A stretch of 64,000 nucleotides of DNA from an uncultured Clostridia bacterium (lineage in GTDB: Bacteria > Bacillota > Clostridia > Oscillospirales > Ruminococcaceae): NCBI GenBank assembly GCA_947627875.1, contig CANQXS010000005.1, positions 1 through 64,000 of the forward strand. Direction: 5' to 3'. Under the pieces are notes generated by a model. It searched no databases. It was not told where the DNA came from and worked only from the letters and a program-made list of their open reading frames with translations. Both the position numbers and the translations under genes were made by a program. Of this stretch, positions 25,150-33,755 are shown piece after piece (the stretch's first letter is position 1; each line of letters opens with the position of its first letter).

Positions 25150-26826
25150 ATGGCGTATCTTAGCGACATTGAGATCGCGCAGAGCACACCGCTCAGGTCG
25201 ATCACCGAAATCGCCGAAAAGGCGGGCATAAGCCTCGATCACATCGAGCAGTACGGCAGATATAAAGCAAAGCTCGACAACCGTCTGATCCTTAAGTCGG
25301 ACCGTCCCGACGGAAAACTGATTTTGGTCACCGCCATCACTCCCACCCCTGCGGGCGAGGGCAAGACCACCACGACCATTGGTCTTGCCGACGGTCTGCG
25401 CAGGCTCGGAAAGAAGTCGGTAGTAGCTTTAAGAGAGCCCTCTCTTGGTCCGGTATTCGGGATCAAGGGCGGAGCCGCAGGCGGCGGCTATGCTCAGGTC
25501 GTCCCTATGGAGGATATCAACCTCCACTTCACCGGCGACTTCCACGCCATCGGCGCAGCCAACAACCTGCTCGCCGCTATGCTCGACAACCATATCTACC
25601 AGGGCAACGCGCTCAATATCGACCCGAGAAGGATAACCTGGAAGCGCTGCGTCGATATGAACGACCGCCAACTCCGCTTTGTCGTCGACGGTCTCGGCGG
25701 AAAAGCCAACGGCACCCCCCGCGAAGACGGCTACGACATTACCGTCGCGAGCGAGATAATGGCTGTTTTCTGCCTTGCGAGCGATATCGACGACTTAAAG
25801 GCAAGGCTTTCGCGCATCGTCGTCGGCTATACCTACGACGACAAGCCCGTGACCGCGGGCGAGCTCAAAGCCGTCGGCGCGATGACCGCCCTCCTCAAGG
25901 ACGCCATCAAGCCCAACCTTGTCCAGACCCTCGAAGGGACCCCCGCTATCGTCCACGGCGGACCTTTTGCCAATATCGCACACGGCTGCAATTCCGTTAT
26001 CGCGACCCGCACCGCCCTCAAGCTCGGCGACTACGCCGTTACCGAGGCGGGCTTCGGCGCCGACCTCGGAGCCGAAAAGTTCCTCGATATCAAGTGCCGT
26101 ATGGCGGGGCTCACTCCCGACGCCGTCGTAGTTGTCGCAACGGTCAGAGCCCTCAAAATGCACGGCGGGCTGCCGAAAACCGAGCTCGGCAGCGAGGACC
26201 TCTCCGCTCTCGAAAAGGGCATTCCCAACCTTATGCGCCACGTCTCGAATATAAAGAACGTCTACGGTCTGCCCGCTGTGGTCGCAGTGAACCGCTTCCC
26301 GACCGATACCGACGCCGAGATCGAGCTCGTCATCAAAAAGTGCGCAGAGCTCGGCGTAAAGGCTGTTCTGAGCGACGTCTGGGCAAAGGGCGGCGAAGGC
26401 GGAAAAGAGCTCGCCGAAGAGGTCGTCCGCCTCTGCGAGGAGGAGAAGCCCGACTTCAGGTTCTCCTACGAGCTCGACCTGCCCATTGAAAAGAAGATAG
26501 AAGCGGTCGTAAAGCGCGTTTACGGCGGCGACGGTGTTATCTTCCAGCCGGCTGCCTCGAAGGAGATAGCGCGGCTCACCGCCCTCGGCTTCGGAAACTG
26601 CCCCGTTTGCATCGCGAAAACTCAGTACAGCTTCTCCGACGACCCGACCAAGCTCGGCGCGCCTACCGGCTTCAAGGTAACCGTAAAGAGCGTAAAGGTC
26701 TCTGCCGGCGCGGGCTTTATAGTCGCCCTGACCGGAGATATCTTAACGATGCCGGGTCTGCCGAAGGTCCCCGCCGCCGAGAAGATCGACGTTGATTCCG
26801 ACGGAAAGATCAGCGGTCTGTTCTGA
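25150..26826 (+). CDS. fhs: Formate-tetrahydrofolate ligase
   Basis: Fhs makes 10-formyl-tetrahydrofolate from formate, ATP and tetrahydrofolate, feeding one-carbon metabolism and the methyl branch of acetogenesis. The 558-residue length and the ATP-binding motif [16 protein letters not shown] near residue 65 are diagnostic, as are [20 protein letters not shown] and [11 protein letters not shown] 25150 follows AAAGGAGAAGGAG. It is a single-gene unit with a consensus promoter and strong terminator. Presence of fhs fits an anaerobic Clostridia member; no other Wood-Ljungdahl gene is in the window, so acetogenesis cannot be claimed. Confidence 0.97.
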   Translation: MAYLSDIEIAQSTPLRSITEIAEKAGISLDHIEQYGRYKAKLDNRLILKSDRPDGKLILVTAITPTPAGEGKTTTTIGLADGLRRLGKKSVVALREPSLGPVFGIKGGAAGGGYAQVVPMEDINLHFTGDFHAIGAANNLLAAMLDNHIYQGNALNIDPRRITWKRCVDMNDRQLRFVVDGLGGKANGTPREDGYDITVASEIMAVFCLASDIDDLKARLSRIVVGYTYDDKPVTAGELKAVGAMTALLKDAIKPNLVQTLEGTPAIVHGGPFANIAHGCNSVIATRTALKLGDYAVTEAGFGADLGAEKFLDIKCRMAGLTPDAVVVVATVRALKMHGGLPKTELGSEDLSALEKGIPNLMRHVSNIKNVYGLPAVVAVNRFPTDTDAEIELVIKKCAELGVKAVLSDVWAKGGEGGKELAEEVVRLCEEEKPDFRFSYELDLPIEKKIEAVVKRVYGGDGVIFQPAASKEIARLTALGFGNCPVCIAKTQYSFSDDPTKLGAPTGFKVTVKSVKVSAGAGFIVALTGDILTMPGLPKVPAAEKIDVDSDGKISGLF

Positions 26827-26837
26827 TACAATATATA

Positions 26838-26868
26838 ATAAGGGAGCCGCAGCAGGCTCCCTTTTCTT
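26838..26868 (+). terminator. fhs terminator
   Basis: GGGAGCC and GGCTCCC around GCAGCA at 26842-26861, followed by TTTTCTTTT. Confidence 0.85.
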
Positions 26869-26900
26869 TTGCTGAATTTAGCACTCTTTCGTCTTAGCTG

Positions 26901-26927
26901 TTAGCACTTAACGCGTTTGACTGCTAA
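26901..26927 (+). promoter_or_regulatory. CIRCE-like operator (HrcA site) upstream of hsp20
   Basis: TTAGCACTT (26901-26909), nine bases, then GACTGCTAA (26919-26927). The CIRCE consensus is TTAGCACTC-N9-GAGTGCTAA, so each arm has one change and the spacer is exact. A further perfect left half TTAGCACTC lies at 26878-26886. The site is about 145 bases upstream of the hsp20 start. HrcA binding is inferred. Confidence 0.6.
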
Positions 26928-27070
26928 TTTTTAACTAAACGTCACCGTTTCATCACAAAGCTATCATAAACAGGGTATATATTGATAACTGTCAAAGGGA
27001 AAAGAATCCCCGAGGCAAATAAAAAGTCCAAAACCGCATACAATATAGTATCCTAAAGGAGGAAACCACA

Positions 27071-27502
27071 ATGTTAGTACCTTATGTAAGAAGAAATCTT
27101 TCAGCCTTTGACCCGTTCCGTGAGCTCGATGAAATTGAGCGCGCATTCTTCGGGAATAACGACAGCAAGGTCGCCGCTTTCTCGACCGATATCCGCGACA
27201 ACGGCAGCGAGTTCGTCCTCGAGGCAGACCTCCCGGGCGTCAAGAAGGAAGACATCAAGCTCGACCTCTCCGACAACATTCTGACCATCTCCGCCGAGCG
27301 CCACTCGGAATACGAAGAGAAGGACAAGAAGGGCAACTACGTCCGCTGCGAGCGCTCGTTCGGCTCCTACCAGCGCAGCTTCGACACCACCGGTATCGAC
27401 GTCGATAAGATCGACGCCGAGTTCAAGGACGGCGTCCTGAAGCTCACGATGCCGAAGCTCGTCGAGAAAAAGCCCGAGCCCAAGCGCCTCGAAATCAGAT
27501 AA
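27071..27502 (+). CDS. Small heat shock protein Hsp20 (alpha-crystallin family)
   Basis: A 143-residue ATP-independent holdase chaperone. The alpha-crystallin domain covers residues 35-130 with VLEADLPGVKKEDIKLDLSD, LTISAERHSEYEE, ERSFGSYQRSF and FKDGVLKLTMPK; a C-terminal IXI-like LEIR tail is present. ATG 27071 follows AAAGGAGG. The upstream CIRCE-like element suggests heat-shock control through HrcA. CATACAAT at 27038-27045 also resembles a sigma-E type -10, so a sporulation input is possible but unproven. A strong terminator follows. Confidence 0.93.
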   Translation: MLVPYVRRNLSAFDPFRELDEIERAFFGNNDSKVAAFSTDIRDNGSEFVLEADLPGVKKEDIKLDLSDNILTISAERHSEYEEKDKKGNYVRCERSFGSYQRSFDTTGIDVDKIDAEFKDGVLKLTMPKLVEKKPEPKRLEIR

Positions 27503-27507
27503 GGCAA

Positions 27508-27545
27508 AAAAATCCGGCGTCCTTTGCGGGCGCCGGTTTTTTGTA
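27508..27545 (+). terminator. hsp20 terminator
   Basis: CCGGCG and CGCCGG with further pairing inside (27512-27535), followed by TTTTTTG. Confidence 0.8.
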
Positions 27546-27559
27546 TTCTTTTTTCTTGA

Positions 27560-27712
27560 GGAGCATTTAATTTCCGCCGTGGCGCATTCCGCCGGGGCGG
27601 AAATTTTTAAAAACCGACCGTGACGCATTCCGCCGAGGCGCATTTAAAATCCGCCGGGGCGGAAATTTTTAAAAACCGACCGTGACGCATTCCGCCGGGG
27701 CGCATTTTATAA
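27560..27712. repeat. 62-bp tandem repeat, two full units plus fragments
   Basis: The unit starting CCGCCGGGGCGGAAATTTTT occurs at 27589 and again at 27651, period exactly 62, and includes AAAAACCGACCGTGACGCAT. Short partial units (GCGCATT, TCCGCCG) flank it. The stretch between hsp20 and the DUF1292 gene has no coding potential. Confidence 0.75.
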
Positions 27713-27740
27713 AAAAATTCTCAGAATTTTTTTATAAAAT
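27704..27740. repeat. 37-bp perfect AT-rich palindrome
   Basis: Arms 27704-27721 and 27723-27740 (18 bases each, beginning ATTTTATAAAAAAATTCT) are perfect inverted copies around a single C. It abuts the tandem repeat. It could act as a terminator in both directions or be the end of a small element. Confidence 0.8.
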
Positions 27741-27979
27741 CCGCCCTGCCGATATTTGCGGACATAAAACCCGCACGAAGCAGGGTGGGTAAAAACGCCC
27801 CAAGGATTTCTCGCTCCCTTCGTCCGACGGCTTGCCGTCGGGAGGTCTGCAGTCCGCCCTCGGAGGACGAATCCCTTAATTTATGTGTTGGATTTAAAAA
27901 ACCGCAAATTGTCGCACAAGGCAGAAAAAAGTCTTATTTATCTGCGCTTATTCTGCGCAGCCGAAGCCGTAATATACGT
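27741..27979. other. Gene-free stretch with small GC hairpins
   Basis: Contains a hairpin CCGACGG/CCGTCGG near 27820-27840 and CTGCGC/GCGCAG near 27943-27961 but no gene with a ribosome site. The latter hairpin precedes the 3' end of the minus-strand DUF1292 gene and may end its transcript. Confidence 0.4.
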
Positions 27980-28333
27980 TCAGGATTCCTCTCCGGCGTA
28001 ATCGTTGCCGTCGAAGCCGTCGTCGTATTCTTCGCCGTCCTCATCGTCGCCGTCGTAATATCCGTCGAGCCTTTCTAAGAAGATGTTCCCGATGCGCTCG
28101 TATTCCTCGTCGTCGTCAACGGTGACGAGAATCTCGCCCTCGGGGTCTTCAAGCTTTAAAACTACGAGCTGGGCGTCGCCGGTTATCGAATCCTTCGGGT
28201 CGTCGTAAACGGGAACCATCGCGTAATAGGTGTTGCCGTTCTCCTCGTAGGTGTCGAGCAGCTCGAAGGTATGCTCCTCGCCGTTTTCGTCCGAAAGGGT
28301 ATATATATCGGGGTTATAATCGAAGTCTTTCAT
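27980..28333 (-). CDS. DUF1292 family protein
   Basis: A 117-residue acidic protein with the DUF1292 layout: TLSDENGEEHTFELLDTYE, YYAMVPVYDDP, VVLKLEDPEGEILVTVDDDE and EEYERIGNIFLERL. The last 25 residues are a low-complexity Asp/Glu/Gly tail. Members occur widely in Firmicutes, often near yrvL/ruvX-type genes, with no proven biochemical role. Here it is a single-gene unit with its own near-consensus promoter, transcribed away from the putative RNA unit on the plus strand. Confidence 0.88.
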   Translation of the reverse strand: MKDFDYNPDIYTLSDENGEEHTFELLDTYEENGNTYYAMVPVYDDPKDSITGDAQLVVLKLEDPEGEILVTVDDDEEYERIGNIFLERLDGYYDGDDEDGEEYDDGFDGNDYAGEES

Positions 28334-28369
28334 AGCGATTTCCTTTACATTTTTATTCGCAACAAATTT

Positions 28370-28398
28370 ATTATATCCGATATCGCATTCAAAGTCAA
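28370..28398 (-). promoter_or_regulatory. Promoter of the DUF1292 gene
   Basis: On the minus strand, TTGACT (28393-28398) and TATAAT (28370-28375), spacer 17 bases. Confidence 0.75.
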
Positions 28399-28456
28399 GA
28401 GGGTAATTGTAAACAAAATATTAAATAAAAATTTTAAAAAAATTTTAAAAAAAGTA

Positions 28457-28485
28457 TTGACAATCTCTAAAAAGTATGCTATATT
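28457..28485 (+). promoter_or_regulatory. Promoter of the SD-repeat RNA unit
   Basis: TTGACA (28457-28462) and TATATT (28480-28485), spacer 17 bases; transcription would start near 28492. Confidence 0.75.
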
Positions 28486-28491
28486 ATAGAC

Positions 28492-28885
28492 ACAGAGAAG
28501 AGAGAAAGAAAAACGAAAGAAAAAATCCAAAAGGGAGAGGGTTCCAATGAAGAGGTAAACTCAATTCACAAGTCGCAGGTCAACCCCGACGATTTTATGA
28601 AAGCAGTGATTCCTATGAAACTCGCAAGATCCTGGATTTGAATCCGAAATAAATCCGAAAGAGGTGAGTCCGGCATACAGTTAAGTTTTGATTCAGATTC
28701 ATACAACTAAAAGCTCACAGAATAATCTACGGAGATGATTCCGATGAATGTTAATAAACACAAAATTCTCTGAAATGCTTTGAAAGGCGTGAATCCAATG
28801 AACAGGTGTGTTACCGCTTAGCGGATAAAGTAAAAAATAAAATTTTATATATAGAAGAAGCGGTGCAAAAGCCGCTTCTTTTGTA
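28492..28885 (+). ncRNA. Candidate non-coding RNA or long leader with five extended-SD repeats
   Basis: A near-consensus promoter at 28457 and a hairpin terminator at 28857-28884 bracket about 390 bases with no long reading frame. Inside, five segments resemble GAAAGGAGGTGATTCC, the complement of the 3' end of 16S rRNA, and four are followed by NATGAA; the ATGs are at 28547, 28615, 28744 and 28798, and the fifth segment (about 28658-28680) reads GAAAGAGGTGAGTCC. Each could start a micro-reading frame of 3 to 9 codons (for example MKR, MNRCVTA). The terminator lies directly before the ribosome site of the next gene, so this may be an attenuated leader or an independent RNA. Confidence 0.55.
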
Positions 28886-28886
28886 A
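28855..28886 (+). terminator. Terminator or attenuator hairpin before the 28.9-kb gene
   Basis: GAAGCGG and CCGCTTC with an 8-base loop, followed by TTTTG. It is followed within four bases by AAGGAGAG, the ribosome site of the next gene. Confidence 0.7.
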
Positions 28887-28898
28887 GGAGAGCTGTTT

Positions 28899-29246
28899 AT
28901 GACAAAAAAGATTTTAGCCTGCGTCTGCGCTGCTGCGTTAATTCCCGCCGCGCTTCTGCCTGCGCAGCTCAAAGCCGCCGAGTCCGACGCCGACGCGGAT
29001 CGAATGCATATAGTCGAAAGCTTCCCCTATGACCCCGCCGACCCCGACCACGATTACCACGCCGACGGCTATTATCTCCGAGAGGAGACCGAGAACTGGA
29101 CCGAAGAGGACTGGGAAAAATTCTTTGAAAAATATCCCGACGAATACGATATTTACAGAGGTCCCTTCGTATGGGATTATAGTCCTGATCCGTATCCTTC
29201 CCGACCGACCGAAGGCACTGTGCAGATTTCGGAATTTGAGCATTGA
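28899..29246 (+). CDS. Small secreted acidic protein, unknown function
   Basis: A 115-residue protein with a signal peptide (residues 1-26, cleavage near LKAAES) and an acidic mature chain rich in Asp, Glu, Tyr and Pro (DYHADGYYLREETENW, then EEDWEKFFEKYPDEYDIY). No domain recognised. ATG 28899 follows AAGGAGAG. The only promoter seen is that of the SD-repeat RNA unit upstream, so its expression probably depends on reading through the hairpin at 28857-28884. A strong terminator follows at 29266. Confidence 0.7.
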   Translation: MTKKILACVCAAALIPAALLPAQLKAAESDADADRMHIVESFPYDPADPDHDYHADGYYLREETENWTEEDWEKFFEKYPDEYDIYRGPFVWDYSPDPYPSRPTEGTVQISEFEH

Positions 29247-29263
29247 TTTGTCTAAACAGTATC

Positions 29264-29292
29264 TGCCGCCCCCCTCGGGCGGTTTTTTTATG
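29264..29292 (+). terminator. Terminator after the small secreted gene
   Basis: CCGCCC and GGGCGG around CCCTC, then seven T. Confidence 0.85.
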
Positions 29293-29445
29293 CCCGAAAT
29301 TTTTCAAATCGGTCATTACCGTGATACAAGCCGAATATATATGTCTTGAGAAATCAGAAGTCAGAAATGTACGGAAGACCGAGGTCGGAAGTCGCGCCGT
29401 TCTGACCTCTGACCTCTGACAATCTGACATTAAATAGGAGGAGCT

Positions 29446-30960
29446 ATGGATTTTAAGCTTACAAGGGAGAATTTCACCGTTCAGAAGGCGCTTTTAGATA
29501 CGGTGAGTGAGCAGTCGCTCGAGCTCGACTACGTCCTGCCCGATTACTGCCCCGAGATTTTTAAGGTTTTGAGCTGCCGTATCTATCCGTCGGCAGCCCG
29601 CAGGACCCTGAACGGGACAAAGCTCGGCTACGAGCTTACCGCGCTGGTGAGGGTCGTTTACGTTTCGGAGAGCGGCGAGATATCCGCCGTCGAGCAAAAG
29701 CTCTCATACGACAGGTCCGCCGAGCTGAGCTACAGCCCGAAGTCGCCGGTAATATTCATCGACCCCGCAGTCGAAACAAAGAGCTGCCGCGTTGTCAACA
29801 AGCGCAGGATAGACATAAGGGGAGTCATCTCGATAGCGGTAAAGGTTATGGCAGACGAGCCGCGCCAGGCGGTCACATCGGCGCAGGGCGGGGGGATACA
29901 GCTCAGAAAGACCCTCGTCACCTATCCTTCAAAGCGGCTTTTCATCACAAAAAGGGTAACCGTTATCGACGAGGTCGATATAATCCAAACCAAGCCGCCG
30001 GTGGGGGTAGTGCTTCGTGCCGACGCCGCCGTAAATTCCGCCGAGAAAAAGGTCCTTTCGGGGAAGCTCCTGACAAAGGGCGAGGCGGGGGTAACCGTCA
30101 TCTACATTCCCGAGGGCGGGGGAGAGATCGAAAAGATAAGCTTTGAGCTGCCGTTTTCTCAGGTCTCCGACGTCGAGGGGCTCGACGAGCGCTGCGACGT
30201 TTTCGTCGACGCCTCCGTTTCGGGCTGCGAGATACGCCCTCTTTCAAAGGGCGAGCCCGCAAAGATAGAATGCGAGCTCGGTATCGACATAAGCTGCCTT
30301 GCGCTTAAATTCGAGAGCGCCCGCCTTGCCGACGACGTTTTCTCGACCGAATGCGAAGCAGTCGCCGACAGGACCGACTGCTCGATAGAATGTGTTCCCG
30401 TCCAGGTGAACGAGGCGCATAAGGTCAAAACAACGCTTACCTACAGCGAGGGCGAGATAAAGAGCGTGCTGTTCGCCTGCGCCGAAGCGGGAAAGCTCAC
30501 CGCCGCCGCGAAAAAGGCGGGCGGAAAGCTTACCTTCACCGTTTTTGCAAAGAACGAATCGGGCAAGCCGATATGCCTCGAAGCCGATGTTCCTTACGAG
30601 CACGAGCTCGAAAACCCCGTCTGCGATTGCTCCTATTCCGATCTCAGGGCGGCGGTCGGCGCGGTCACCTACAACCTGACGAGCTCGAACGCAATCGAGA
30701 TCTGCGCCGACGTAAAGATAAAGGGCTATATCTGCGAGGCGAAAACCGGCAGCTTTATCGGAGACATACGCCTCGACGAGACAAAGCCGGTAATGCGCGA
30801 CCGCGACTGCTCCCTCAAGCTCTATTACGCCGAAAAGGGCGAGCAGCCCTGGGAGATAGCCAAGCGCTGCCGCGCGAGCCTCGGCGCGATACTCGAAGAA
30901 AACGAAATAGACAGCGAAGCGGTGGAAGAAGGCTGCATGCTGTTGATACCGATAGAATGA
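29446..30960 (+). CDS. sipL: Spore coat assembly protein SipL-like (DUF3794 + LysM)
   Basis: A 504-residue protein with repeated DUF3794 domains (for example LLDTVSEQSLELDYVLPDYC then PEIFKVLSC) and a C-terminal LysM-like segment (about residues 455-503, YAEKGEQPWEIAKRC to LLIPIE). In Clostridioides difficile SipL has this architecture and binds SpoIVA through LysM to place the coat around the forespore. Its gene lies 12 bases before spoIVA, which supports the same role. ATG 29446 follows AGGAGGAG. A loose inverted repeat rich in GACCTCTGAC lies just upstream (29355-29430). Confidence 0.85.
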   Translation: MDFKLTRENFTVQKALLDTVSEQSLELDYVLPDYCPEIFKVLSCRIYPSAARRTLNGTKLGYELTALVRVVYVSESGEISAVEQKLSYDRSAELSYSPKSPVIFIDPAVETKSCRVVNKRRIDIRGVISIAVKVMADEPRQAVTSAQGGGIQLRKTLVTYPSKRLFITKRVTVIDEVDIIQTKPPVGVVLRADAAVNSAEKKVLSGKLLTKGEAGVTVIYIPEGGGEIEKISFELPFSQVSDVEGLDERCDVFVDASVSGCEIRPLSKGEPAKIECELGIDISCLALKFESARLADDVFSTECEAVADRTDCSIECVPVQVNEAHKVKTTLTYSEGEIKSVLFACAEAGKLTAAAKKAGGKLTFTVFAKNESGKPICLEADVPYEHELENPVCDCSYSDLRAAVGAVTYNLTSSNAIEICADVKIKGYICEAKTGSFIGDIRLDETKPVMRDRDCSLKLYYAEKGEQPWEIAKRCRASLGAILEENEIDSEAVEEGCMLLIPIE

Positions 30961-30972
30961 GCAGGTGAAGAT

Positions 30973-32451
30973 ATGACAAATACAAATATTTACAAGAGCA
31001 TTTCGGAGCGCACCGGCGGCGACATCTATATCGGCGTTGTAGGACCCGTCAGAAGCGGAAAATCCACCTTTATCCGCCGCTTTATGGAGGAGCTCGTTAT
31101 CCCCAACATCTCGGAGCAGTATATGCGAGAGCGCACCGTCGACGAGCTGCCGCAGGCGTCTGCGGGAAAGACGATAATGACTACCGAGCCGAAGTTTATC
31201 CCCGAGGAGGCAGTCGCCATCAACCTCGACGAAGCCGCGGCGGTCAACATAAGAATGATAGACTGCGTAGGCTATATCATTCCCTCGGCTGTAGGATATA
31301 TCGAGAACGACGCCCCGCGAATGGTCCGCACCCCTTGGTTCGATACCGAAGTGCCGTTCAATATGGCTGCCGAGATCGGCACTCAGAAGGTTATAACCGA
31401 ACATTCCACCGTCGGGATAGTCGTAACGACCGACGGCTCGGTCTCGGGTCTTGACCGCGACGAATACGAGGAATGCGAGCAGAGGGTAATAAGCGAGCTT
31501 TCAGAGCTCGGCAAGCCGTTCGTTGTGCTTATGAACACCGTCGACGAGACCTCGGAGCGCACCGAGGCGCTCTGCGAGAGCCTTCGCCAAAAATACGGCG
31601 TCGCCGTTCTGCCGGTAAACTGCCTGACGATGACCCGCGACGACATCACAAAGATAATAACCTCGCTTCTCTACGCCTTCCCCGTCAAGGAAATAGGCGT
31701 GTGCATGCCGCGCTGGGTCAATTCGCTTTCAAAGGGTCACTGGCTCAAAGAGGAGCTTTTCGGCGGGATACGCCGCTCGGCGGAAAAGGTGAAGTTCCTG
31801 CGCGACATAAAGCCTCTCTGCGACGAGATAACCTGCTGTGACGACGTTCTGAACTCCGGCGTCGCCGAAATAGACCTCGGGACGGGAGCTTGCAAGATAA
31901 AGGTCGAGCTCGACGGAACGCTCTTCTATAAGATCCTCAGCGAGGAATCGGGGCTCGACATCACCGGCGACGACGAGCTTATGCCGACGATCTTGGAGCT
32001 TGTGAGGTTCAAAAAGCGCTTCGAGAAGTTTTCTAAGGCGCTCGACCAGGTCGAAAAGACCGGCTACGGTATCGTTATGCCCGACGAGGGCGAGCTTTCG
32101 CTCGACGAGCCCGAAATCATCCGCCAGGGCGGAAAATACGGCGTAAGGCTAAAGGCGAACGCGCCGTCTATCCACCTTATCCGCGCAGACATATCGGCAG
32201 AGGTCGAGCCGATAGTCGGCTCCGAGAAGCAGAGCGAAGAGCTCATAAGCTACCTGATGAACGACTTCGACCGCGACCCCGAGAAAATCTGGGACACCAA
32301 CATCTTCGGAAAATCGCTCTCTGAGCTTGTGAACGAAGGGCTGAGGCAAAAGCTCAGCCGCCTGCCCGAAGACGCCCGCGGAAAGCTCCGCGAGGCAGTC
32401 GAGCGCATCATCAACGAGGGCTGCTCGGGGCTTATCTGCTTACTTATATAG
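30973..32451 (+). CDS. spoIVA: Stage IV sporulation protein A, coat-assembly ATPase
   Basis: SpoIVA polymerises by ATP hydrolysis into the basement layer of the spore coat. The 492-residue protein has Walker A GPVRSGKST near residue 25, the sensor-threonine region GKTIMTTEPKFIPEEAV, DCVGYIIPSAVGY, NTVDE, and the conserved C-terminal end (CSGLICLLI). Length matches the family. It is coupled to sipL upstream and followed by a very strong terminator. It is the clearest evidence in the window that the lineage forms spores. Confidence 0.97.
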   Translation: MTNTNIYKSISERTGGDIYIGVVGPVRSGKSTFIRRFMEELVIPNISEQYMRERTVDELPQASAGKTIMTTEPKFIPEEAVAINLDEAAAVNIRMIDCVGYIIPSAVGYIENDAPRMVRTPWFDTEVPFNMAAEIGTQKVITEHSTVGIVVTTDGSVSGLDRDEYEECEQRVISELSELGKPFVVLMNTVDETSERTEALCESLRQKYGVAVLPVNCLTMTRDDITKIITSLLYAFPVKEIGVCMPRWVNSLSKGHWLKEELFGGIRRSAEKVKFLRDIKPLCDEITCCDDVLNSGVAEIDLGTGACKIKVELDGTLFYKILSEESGLDITGDDELMPTILELVRFKKRFEKFSKALDQVEKTGYGIVMPDEGELSLDEPEIIRQGGKYGVRLKANAPSIHLIRADISAEVEPIVGSEKQSEELISYLMNDFDRDPEKIWDTNIFGKSLSELVNEGLRQKLSRLPEDARGKLREAVERIINEGCSGLICLLI

Positions 32452-32456
32452 TAATA

Positions 32457-32492
32457 AATATCCCCCCGGCTACGCCGGGGGGATATTTAGTG
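32457..32492 (+). terminator. spoIVA terminator
   Basis: ATATCCCCCCGGC and GCCGGGGGGATAT form a perfect 13-bp stem with loop TAC at 32459-32487. Confidence 0.85.
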
Positions 32493-32547
32493 TCATCTTA
32501 CTCGCCCAAAGGGCTAATTTTTCAACCGCAAGTTGCTGAACCCGTCA

Positions 32548-32576
32548 TTGAAATTCCGCAAAAAAGCCGCTATAAT
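32548..32576 (+). promoter_or_regulatory. Promoter of the XRE regulator
   Basis: TTGAAA (32548-32553) and TATAAT (32571-32576), spacer 17 bases. Confidence 0.75.
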
Positions 32577-32620
32577 AATATCAGAACAGGCGCCCGTTCA
32601 ATAAAATTTCGGAGGTAAAT

Positions 32621-33679
32621 ATGAACATTATCATCGACAAAAACCTGCGCGAATTAAGAAGGACCCGCGGCACGAGGCAGGAGGACCTTGCCGACCACCT
32701 CGGCGTGAGCGTTCAGACCGTCTCGAAGTGGGAGCGCGGCGAAAACTTCCCCGACCTCACGTTTATCCCCGCGATAGCGAGCTATTACAACGTCACCGTA
32801 GACGACCTTTTGGGCGTCGGCGAAATCAGAAAGCAGGAGCGCCTCGATTGGTATGAAGCCGAGAGTAAAAAGCTCCAGAATGTCGGCAAAATTCCCGAGG
32901 CGGTCGCACTCTGGCGCGAGGCTTTAAAGGAATTTCCGAACGAGCATAAGGTCATATCCAAGCTTGCCGACGCGATTTTCAACCAAAACAGCGACGATAC
33001 CGAACGGTATAATGAGGTAATAGAGCTTGAGGAGCGCATACTCCGCGAATCGACCGATCAAAGTCTTCGCGACGGCGCCATACAGCTGCTTTGCTTATCA
33101 TACGACAACCTCGGAGACAGCGAAAAAGCAACGGAATACGCCAATATGGGAGGGGATATGTATTGCTCACGGCAAAGCCTTTTGTCGCAAGTTCTGAAGG
33201 ACGATGAGCGCGAGAAATACAACAAGCACCTGATTGTCGAATTTGCGGACGAAATCGGGCAGTGTTCTTGCGAACTGGAATCTATCCCCTGGGAAAAGCG
33301 CCACGAATTTTTCCTGAAAATCTTGGAGCTCATCTTCGACGACGGCTTCTACGGCTTCTATGCCTGCCGCGCCTCCCAGCGCCATCACTGGCTCGCGAGG
33401 ATCTATGCCGGTTGGGAAAATCAGGAGGAAAAAGTCAGGTATCACATCGAGCAGCTCGTGCATTTTGCGAAGCAGTATGACAGCCTCGACGGCGAATATA
33501 CCTACACCTCGACATTTATGAAGGGCGTCAAGGGCAACTCAAAGAGTTCCACCACAAACACCGAAGGCACGCAGTGCGAGAATTATCTCGAAGCCCTCAC
33601 CGGCAGCGACAGCTGGATGTTTGACCGCTTCCGCGAGACCGATTGGTTCAAATCCGCGCTCGAATCGCTCAAGTCATAA
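32621..33679 (+). CDS. XRE-family transcriptional regulator with helical C-terminal domain
   Basis: A 352-residue protein with an N-terminal Cro/C1 helix-turn-helix (residues 6-62; RQEDLADHLGVSVQTVSKWE is the recognition segment). After it comes an all-helical part of about 280 residues with TPR-like stretches (AVALWREALKEFPNEHKVIS, then DNLGDSEKATEYANMG). This layout fits regulators that bind peptides or partner proteins through TPRs. Ligand and targets are unknown. It has its own promoter and a terminator, and faces the Rnf-like operon. Confidence 0.88.
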   Translation: MNIIIDKNLRELRRTRGTRQEDLADHLGVSVQTVSKWERGENFPDLTFIPAIASYYNVTVDDLLGVGEIRKQERLDWYEAESKKLQNVGKIPEAVALWREALKEFPNEHKVISKLADAIFNQNSDDTERYNEVIELEERILRESTDQSLRDGAIQLLCLSYDNLGDSEKATEYANMGGDMYCSRQSLLSQVLKDDEREKYNKHLIVEFADEIGQCSCELESIPWEKRHEFFLKILELIFDDGFYGFYACRASQRHHWLARIYAGWENQEEKVRYHIEQLVHFAKQYDSLDGEYTYTSTFMKGVKGNSKSSTTNTEGTQCENYLEALTGSDSWMFDRFRETDWFKSALESLKS

Positions 33680-33715
33680 GACATCTTCTCAATTCTTTTC
33701 ATAAGGTTTTTACCG

Positions 33716-33752
33716 CAAAAGACCCTGCCTAAAAAGCAGGGCCTTTTGTATT
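33716..33752. terminator. Bidirectional terminator
   Basis: AAGACCCTGC and GCAGGGCCTT around CTAAAAA (33719-33745) between convergent genes. Confidence 0.75.
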
Positions 33753-33755
33753 CGT

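Noticed and set aside
27560-27712. Tandem repeat as a CRISPR array
   Set aside because: Only two units with period 62 and nearly identical content throughout; no unique spacers and no cas genes.
28630-28655. tRNA T-arm look-alike (GGATTTGAATCC)
   Set aside because: No acceptor, D or anticodon stem can be drawn around it; it is part of the SD-repeat unit.
30244-31404. 386-codon open frame on the minus strand
   Set aside because: Antisense to sipL and the start of spoIVA; no recognisable protein features.
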